Below are positions 57,673-64,000 of a stretch of 64,000 nt of DNA, one piece after another. Source of the stretch: Bursaphelenchus xylophilus. Its lineage: Eukaryota > Nematoda > Chromadorea > Rhabditida > Aphelenchoididae. The stretch covers positions 806,001 to 870,000 of the forward strand of contig CAJFCV020000001.1 in the NCBI GenBank assembly GCA_904066235.2, read 5' to 3'. Both the position numbers and the translations under genes were made by a program. Each line of letters opens with the position of its first letter. Position 1 is the first letter of the stretch. The notes beneath the pieces were generated by a model. It saw only the letters and a program-made list of their open reading frames with translations. It did not search any database and was not told the origin of the DNA.

Positions 57673-58553
57673 ATGAATGGCCGAACTCAAGGTGCTCTTC
57701 GAGGTGTAAAGGGTCAGGTCCGAGAGGAATATCAAGTTTGTTTTAGGGGATTTTGGGATTTTTTGCAGAAAAATGTTGTTTTAGGCATGAATTTTGATGT
57801 TTTTGGATTTTTGGAAGTGTGGATGAAGAAAGTTCCTGGATTTTTTGATGTTTTATGAAAGAAAACGCCTTATTTTACCTAGAAAATTTAATTTGGGCAT
57901 GTTAAAGGGTAGTTTTGTGAGGTTCTGATATTATTTTAGACACCTGATAAAGTAGTTTGGAAAACCTCAGTTTTTGAGCTTTTTTCGAGGAGAAAACGCA
58001 TAGATTTTCAGAATTATTCTCCTATATGATGTTTAGAACAAAGTTCGAGAGTTGTGCCGCTAAACGGCACTAAAAATTATATTACTTTAGACATCGGATC
58101 AAAAAATTTCGAAAAATCTCAATTTTGCTGCTTTTTTCTGCGGGAAATTGCATTTATATTGAATATCAACGCCCATTCTATCGTGCGAGATTGAATTGCC
58201 TTCTAAAATCGTCAAAAATTATATTACACTAGACATCAAGTGGGAAAAAATCTAAAAAATTTGTGTTTTAAAGCTAATATCAGGGTTGAATTAAATTCAC
58301 AACGCCATTTTCCAGCCGTATTTTATAGAAAACACTTCAATTTCCCTCAATTTTCGCCGAAAATTATCGAAATTGACCTTTGCAGGAAATTCGAAGATTT
58401 CCTCGACCGGAATTCCTTTTATTCTCCCCTGGAGGGCCTCGAAGAACATTTCGAGAACACAAACGGCCATTTTCGGGAACGGAATTTCGCAAACGGGCAC
58501 CTTTTATTTACAAAAAAGAACTTTTGCCCTCCGTGCTTGGAGATGGCTGGTAG
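57673..58553 (+). CDS. Possible small two-exon gene, function unknown
   Basis: Candidate exons are 57673-57735 (ATG, 21 codons, CAA|GTTTGT donor) and 58386-58553 (TTTGCAG|GAAATT, to TAG), in matching phase, giving 76 aa. The product is very basic (ALRGVKGQVREEYQ then EIRRFPRPEFLLFSPGGPRR... FIYKKELLPSVLGDGW). The exon-like stretches have higher GC than the surrounding AT-rich DNA. Two other frames are also open across the second exon and the donor is weak. I do not recognise the protein. It could instead be 5' leader sequence of the downstream gene. Confidence 0.3.
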
Positions 58554-59198
58554 AAAAATTGGGCGAAAAATTGTCGAATTTTTGGATTTTTTAGGATTTT
58601 TTCTCTCTCAGCCAGATTGGTCTTTTGGTCTAGTTTAATTTAGAATACTCGAAGCTGGGAAATGATCGGGATTTGAACGATTTTTGAGTAAAAGTGGAAA
58701 TTTTGCCATGAATAATATAAAAAATGTATGGATTTTATATGGAACGTCACAAAGTTTGGGCGTATTTTACATTTTAATGCTTGGAATTGACTAAATTCGT
58801 CATTTATAAGCGTTTTACAGCATTTTAGAGACTTGAAACAGAATGCCAAAAATGGCGGGAAATTTGAATTTTTGAATTTTTATTTAACTTTTGAGCTCCC
58901 AAGGTTATGAGAACGATAGAACAAGTTGTTTTTTATTAATTTTTATTGCGAAAACCCCAAATTTTTTTCATTTTTTTACATCAATCATACCTAAAGTAAT
59001 ATCGAATATTTTCTCCATTTTTTCTCAAAAAATGTCTAAAATTTTGAATAAATTAGAGCAATTCTAACCTGAGAGTACATTATCCATGGTTCTTTCAGAC
59101 CATTCAGGCGGAGAAACAATTGTTTTGGCACTTTTTTTAACCAATGATGACGTAAAGGGCCAGTGTTTTGAATAAATCTTGTCGTCTGGCCCTCGAAG

Positions 59199-62100
59199 AT
59201 GACTCTCATGGAGCAACAAGTGCAGGTGAGTCCTTTGTGGAGCATAGCGGTTGTCAGAGACATGTTTTTCTATAAATACGTTCCAAATTTTTTGGGCTTT
59301 ATCTTGTTTTAGCAGTTTTTTCGCTTATCTTGAGAAAATTTTCGGATTTTTTGAAAGATTACAGTAACCCAATCCAGCCAAATTGCTTGATAAGGCATAA
59401 TAAGGCCCTGGATTTTTGATAGACAAGTTTTTTTCCTGCAAACGTCGATATTTGCCGTATTTTACCTTATTTTAGTCATTTTTATCTTGTTTTGGCCAAA
59501 TTTTGCCATTTTCTTGAAAATTACAGTAATCTAAAGGTTCAAAATGATGGATTACAGAAGCTCAGGGTATTATCTCTCTTTCGGATATAGAATTTGTAGA
59601 GAAAAATTTATTTTTGACATACATTTACCTTATTCTAGCCATTTTTCGACTGGTTTTGGTGAAAAATCTTAATTTTTGGTTAAATTACAGTAATCCAAGG
59701 CTCTAAAAGCGTCCAGAAAGCAATTTAGGGACGTCATATATCCGATAGATCTATTTTCAACCCAAAAAATGTCAGTTTTGACACAGATTTACATTATTTT
59801 AGACATGTTTCGGCTTATTTTAGTGAAAAATCTTAATTTTTGGTCAAATTACAGTAATCCAATGCTTTAAAATTGTCCACAAAGCAATTTTGGGGCGTTG
59901 TATATCCGATAGATTCATTTGCAGCAGAATAAATCTCAGTTTTTGAGCAGTTTTAAGCATAAGTCACCTTACTTTAGCCCTTTAAACCACGTCTTGTTCT
60001 ATGGCCCCGCGGCGCCGTCCTCTTCTCCACAAATCTTCACGGACTTGGCGCCGGCAACGTACCATCAGACAGTGTCCTGCTGGCCCTGCGATTCGTCATC
60101 TATCACTTCCACCATCAGCGAAATCGCCTCGTAACTTACGGGGATTGGCTGCGAATCGCGGCGCTGAAAATAAATTTGAGCCGCGAATGCGCGTTTCTGC
60201 TGTTCGCCGAGGCGCAGACCATTAGTCCCGTCCATCGCGAGCGCCGAATCGCCTCCAACACGTCGGACAGCGATCTGGAGAGCCGCGCCGACGTCCTCGG
60301 ATTGGTGGTCGCGCTGGCGTTGTTGGGCTGCGCACCGGATGAAAATGGCAACAGGAACGTGGCGAAATACATAAAAGACAATTTGAGTAAGCAACAAGCC
60401 TTTGGGTATTTGATTTTCGGGTTTAGACCAAGATTAAGGGACTTGGGATATTATCCATGAGGAAATTGATGATTTGCTTGGATTTTTGAGGAGTTTTTGG
60501 AAGGCTTTTGGTGTGGAAAGACCTTGTAGAGGTCTGTAGTTTTCATTGAGACCCCTTTTTCCAGAATTTTCACTAAAAATTATATTATCCATGACGAAAA
60601 TTGATGATTTTTTTGAATTCTTTAGGGGTTTTTGGAGGGTTTTTTGGTGTGAAAGGATCTTGTAAAGGTCTGTAGTTTCGAGTGGCACCTTTTTTTCAAG
60701 AATTTTCACCAAAAATTATATTATCCATGACAAAAATTGATGATTTTCTTGGACTTTTTGAGGGGTTTTTGGAAGGTTTTTGGTGTGAAAGGATCTTGTA
60801 AAGGTCTGTAGACTCGATTGACACCCCTTTTTCCAGAATTGTCACTAAAAATTATATTATCCATGACAAAAATTGATGATTTTTTAAAAATTTCTTGGGT
60901 TTTTTGGAAGGTTTTTGGTGTGAAAGGATCTTGTAAAGGTCTGTAGTTTTGATTGGCATCTAGTTTTCGAGAATTCTGACCAAAAATTATATTATCCATG
61001 GCAAAAATTGCTGATTTTTTTGAATTTTTGAGGGGTTTTCGGAAGGTTTTTGATGTGAAGGAGCTTTTTAGAGGTCTGTAGTTTCGATTAACGTATTTTA
61101 CCCGTTCCCAACCAAAAATTATATTCACCATGGTTTCAGATGTGTTCCTCAGCTGCCTGCTCCTTTGCAACTACGCGCTGGCCTCCGAAAACATCACCAG
61201 CTCGAGGCTGGAGCAGATCCCACGTCTGGACTTGATTCCGGCCACCGCGCTCAGCAATTTGGACGTGCTTTTCGAGGGCACACTGCGGACGGAGAAGCAG
61301 ATGAGCACCGTCGGCGTGATCCCGACCTCGATTAGTGCTTTGCTCATGGCCGTAATGCACTGGGAATTGAAGGATCAGGTGGGAAATTGAAGATCTTGGG
61401 GGATTTTTGCAATGCCAAGACGAATTCGGGAATCGGAGGTTTTCGTGGTGGGGCCCAAAAATTGTGGAAAAGATTTAATTTTGGGCTCTGGAAGAGAAAT
61501 ATTCTTGTTTAGAGCTTGAAAAAGCTTGTGAAGGGAGTTTCTAAACCCAATGAACAAGATTTTACGCAATGCCAAAGATCAGGCGTTCGTGGTGGGACCT
61601 AAAAATTGTGGAAAAAATTTCTGTTTCGGGTTCTGGAAGAGAAATATTCTTGTTTAGAGCGCGAGAAGTCGTGTGAATAGAGTTTATGTACCCTATGAGC
61701 AGGATTTTATGCGATGCCAGAAATCAAGTATTCGTGGTGGGACTCAAAAATTGTGGAAGAAGTTTTGATTTTGGGCCCTGGAGGCAAAATATGTTTGTCT
61801 AGAGCTCGAGAAATTTTGTGAAGAGAGTTTCTGAACCCAATGGGTAAGGTTTTATGCAATGCCAGAAATCAGGTATTCGTGGTGGGGCCCAAAATCAAAA
61901 ATAAAAATCGGCGTAAAAAAGTAGGATCAAGGCGAGTAAAATTGGAGCTTGCATGATCCAAAAATATTAATTTTGCAGCCAAAACAGTCATTTTTTTACC
62001 TTTTTAGAATGTCAAGTATAATATAATTTTTTCCAGATTCCAATGCAAGACCTCCTCGAAATCTTTCGAAAAACCCTCCAAACGGATATGTTCTCACTTG

Positions 62101-63785
62101 ATGACATCGCAACGACCATTTCGACGGCCAAGTCGGAGGAGTCGACCAGTCGAACAATGACGTCAACGCAGCTGGCGGAACATCGAAAAATCACCGTCCG
62201 CCGATGGTCCCATATTGAATTATTGACGAAACATGCATACCGTGGAGCTAACTTGAGAATCAAGGTAAATTTTTTGGTTTTTACACGGATTTTTTTTTAT
62301 TTTTGGGTCCCGCAGCGAAAATTTGATTTTGAATTTTTTGGTCTAACTCTTCGATAAAATGAAATTTTGTGTGTTTCAGGGCCCCCACAAGGACGGATCG
62401 GTTCTGATTTGCCCCAGGGCCATGAGATCGGCGTTAATTAAGGACATCCGGTCGAGTGGTCCCATCATTTTGGGCCCAATAAATGGCCTCCTGATCCTGG
62501 ATGGGCTGGAAAATTTGCATGTCTCCGCGATATGCGAGAGGATTATCATCCAGAATTGCAAAGAGATTACGGTATTTCTGAATACTCGAACCTCCCCGGC
62601 CATCGGAAGGAACTGCCAACAGATCCGGCTGGCTCCATACAACACGTATTTTGATGTAAGTTGGAGGTGTTTTTTAGAAAGATTTTGAGGCGAAAAAGTT
62701 GATTGCGGTTTCTAGGGTTATGGGACAGACTTTGGAGACAGTACTTGACAAGGAGACTATAAAAATCGAGGATTTTTGGATCAAGGTCCTCATGGATAAT
62801 ATAAAATTAATGGCTAAGAGTAATTTAGCAATGATTTTTGGCGTGGAATAAGGATATTAGAGCGTGTTTGGAGGTACAGAAGCAATTTTGCGATCAAAAA
62901 TGATTAGATTCATAGCTTAGAACAGAATGCCAGAAATGGCGGAAAATTTCGATTTTTGAATTTTAAATCAATTTTTATAAAGCGGAAATGGAGCAAATAG
63001 GTGGACAGGATGACTTGAGAATAGTGATAGTGATTCGGACAGAGCTGTATAAATATGTTTTTTTTTGGACTTTCAGTAAGTCATGGATAATATAATTTCG
63101 TTTGTTCGAAAAAGAACAAAAATTGAGGGAAATAATATTTATTTTGATATGAGTAACATGTATACAGCTAGCACTGTCAATTCTATGATTTTCCAAGTCC
63201 GTATTTGAGGTTAGAACAGAATGCCAAAAATGGCGGGAAATTTGAAATTTGAATTTTTTCTTTGAAAATGGTCCGAAAACTCGTTATTATTTCTTGGCAT
63301 ATTTTTGCATGTCGATGTGATGCTTTTTAGGGTCTATTCCAAGAGCTACAGTACTCTGGATTAATGTTGTTGAGCGGCAATGAAAACCGTTGGGATCAGC
63401 CGATTCAAGTGGACTCAATCCAACTAAAACCGGGTCCTCCACCCCTCCGAGTATGGAGTTTCTTGCCGCTGGATGCATTTTACATTCAGCCGACACCGTT
63501 CCCCACGAATAAAGGCTCAACTCTTCATGATGTAAGAAAAATTTATGTTATACCAGGGGTTTTGGAGGAAATTTGTTTAAAAAGTGACTAAAAACGGGTT
63601 GAAAATGAACGAATTTTGCATTTTAGTACTTCCTACGGTCCATCCCCGCGATGTACTTGGACAGTTTCGAGGAGCGAATGCGGTCCGCTGAGCTGTGGCT
63701 GCAGCGAAACCCGGAAAATCGGCTGATTGGCGTCCCGGAAAAAGATCGAGAATATCTAAAACATCGTGTCAGCCTGTCGCAATGA
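59199..63785 (+). CDS. TBCCD1: TBCC domain-containing protein 1 (TBCCD1) homologue
   Basis: Seven exons are read: 59199-59225, 59978-60386, 61140-61378, 62037-62264, 62380-62655, 63331-63531 and 63627-63785. All phases are consistent (1539 nt, 512 aa; the human protein is of similar length). The N-terminal part (RLVLWPRGAVLF, RLVTYGDWLRIAALKINLSR) follows the TBCCD1 N-terminus. The C-terminal half (GPHKDGSVLICPRAMRS, GPIILGPINGLLILDGLENL, CQQIRLAPYNTYF, WSFLPLDAFYI) is the beta-helical C-CAP/TBCC domain and its extension. TBCCD1 is a centrosomal protein related to tubulin cofactor C and RP2 and needed for centrosome and Golgi positioning in other organisms. The tiny first exon (MTLMEQQVQ) is the least certain part. 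No catalytic Arg of the TBCC type was identified. Confidence 0.85.
59350..59970 (+). repeat. Degenerate tandem units in TBCCD1 intron 1
   Basis: About four units of 150-170 bp share AAATTACAGTAATCCAA, GTCCAxAAAGCAATTT, ATATCCGATAGAT and ACCTTATTTTAG. They fill intron 59226-59977. Confidence 0.65.
60455..61130 (+). repeat. About 133-bp tandem units filling TBCCD1 intron 2
   Basis: About five units repeat ATTATATTATCCATGACAAA, TTTTTGGAAGGTTTTTGGTG and GGATCTTGTAAAGGTCTGTA. The intron's own acceptor (CACCATGGTTTCAG|ATG) lies in the last unit. Confidence 0.85.
61405..61890 (+). repeat. About 150-bp tandem units filling TBCCD1 intron 3
   Basis: Just over three units repeat GCAATGCCAxAxATCAGG, TTCGTGGTGGGGCCCAAAA, GAGAAATATTCTTGTTTAGA and GGAGTTTCTAAACCCAATG. 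The unit is unrelated to that of the preceding intron. Confidence 0.85.
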
Positions 63786-63856
63786 TTTGCTAGCGTTGAC
63801 AGTGAATATTGAGGATGTTAAAAAGCTAAAGATATTTGAAGAGAAAGATGAAGGAA

Positions 63857-63862
63857 AATAAA
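63857..63862 (+). terminator. Polyadenylation signal of the TBCCD1 gene
   Basis: AATAAA lies 72 bp after the TGA stop, the usual distance for a nematode 3'UTR. Confidence 0.6.
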
Positions 63863-64000
63863 TATAAATTATATTGTACTAGAGGAGGAGGTGTGGATTT
63901 GGAGGTCGATTTCTCGAAAATTGGTGGGTGGAATTTGAGAACACTTGGTGAGAGTAATGAATAGGGATTGGTAAGGCACAGTGAGGAATTCTGGACATCA

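Noticed and set aside
58240..58638. 132-residue plus-strand open frame overlapping the candidate small gene
   Set aside because: Its first half is AT-rich intron-like sequence, and the exon-like part is open in three frames. The spliced frame is only marginally preferred.
60455..61890. Regular repeats that could be mistaken for a CRISPR-like array
   Set aside because: They are long imperfect tandem units inside introns of a nematode gene, not short identical repeats with unique spacers.

Overview
This window is nuclear DNA from a nematode. The evidence is short U-rich introns ending in TTTTCAG-type acceptors, a likely trans-splice acceptor just 5' of a start codon, initiator tRNA-Met genes inside an intron, and above all a gene with the layout of the nematode spectraplakin vab-10. 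I cannot name the species. All exon boundaries were read by eye from splice signals and reading-frame continuity. Both main vab-10 isoform models come out exactly in frame.

About 3.1-56.7 kb, plus strand, is vab-10. The 5' 20 kb carries several alternative N-termini: a Ser/Thr/Asn-rich exon near 3.2 kb, an ATG exon at 8.24 kb leading into the first calponin-homology domain (CH1, 8.55-9.23 kb), a two-exon start at 15.86-16.60 kb, and a long first exon at 19.49-20.48 kb. They converge on CH2 through an apparent internal 3' splice site at 20285/20286. A shared plakin domain with an SH3 insertion follows (21.4-26.6 kb). The gene then branches. The A form runs through an ER/K helix exon (28.4 kb) and two large plakin-repeat exons to a stop at 35307 (about 3315 aa). 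The B form skips these and runs through low-complexity linker exons, roughly sixteen spectrin repeats (40.8-51.5 kb), an EF-hand pair, a GAS2/GAR domain and a Ser/Arg-rich tail to a stop at 56718 (about 3843 aa). By family knowledge, the A form links epidermal attachment structures to intermediate filaments and the B form links actin to microtubules.

The 2.7-kb B-specific intron that splits the GAR domain (52237-54917) holds an unrelated minus-strand two-exon gene for a very acidic protein. That gene is flanked by two initiator tRNA-Met genes in inverted, divergent orientation within about 200-bp inverted arms.

Downstream, at 59.2-63.8 kb, lies a seven-exon gene for a TBCC-domain protein of the TBCCD1 family. 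A doubtful small two-exon gene lies between (57.7-58.6 kb).

The rest is intronic or upstream DNA rich in foldback elements. One MITE family is about 450 bp with 3-bp TWA target duplications. A second is about 230-255 bp with TA duplications. Several introns are built largely of 100-270 bp tandem units, and many contain a recurrent short motif (CTAGTGTAATATAA or CATGGATAATATAA, in either orientation).
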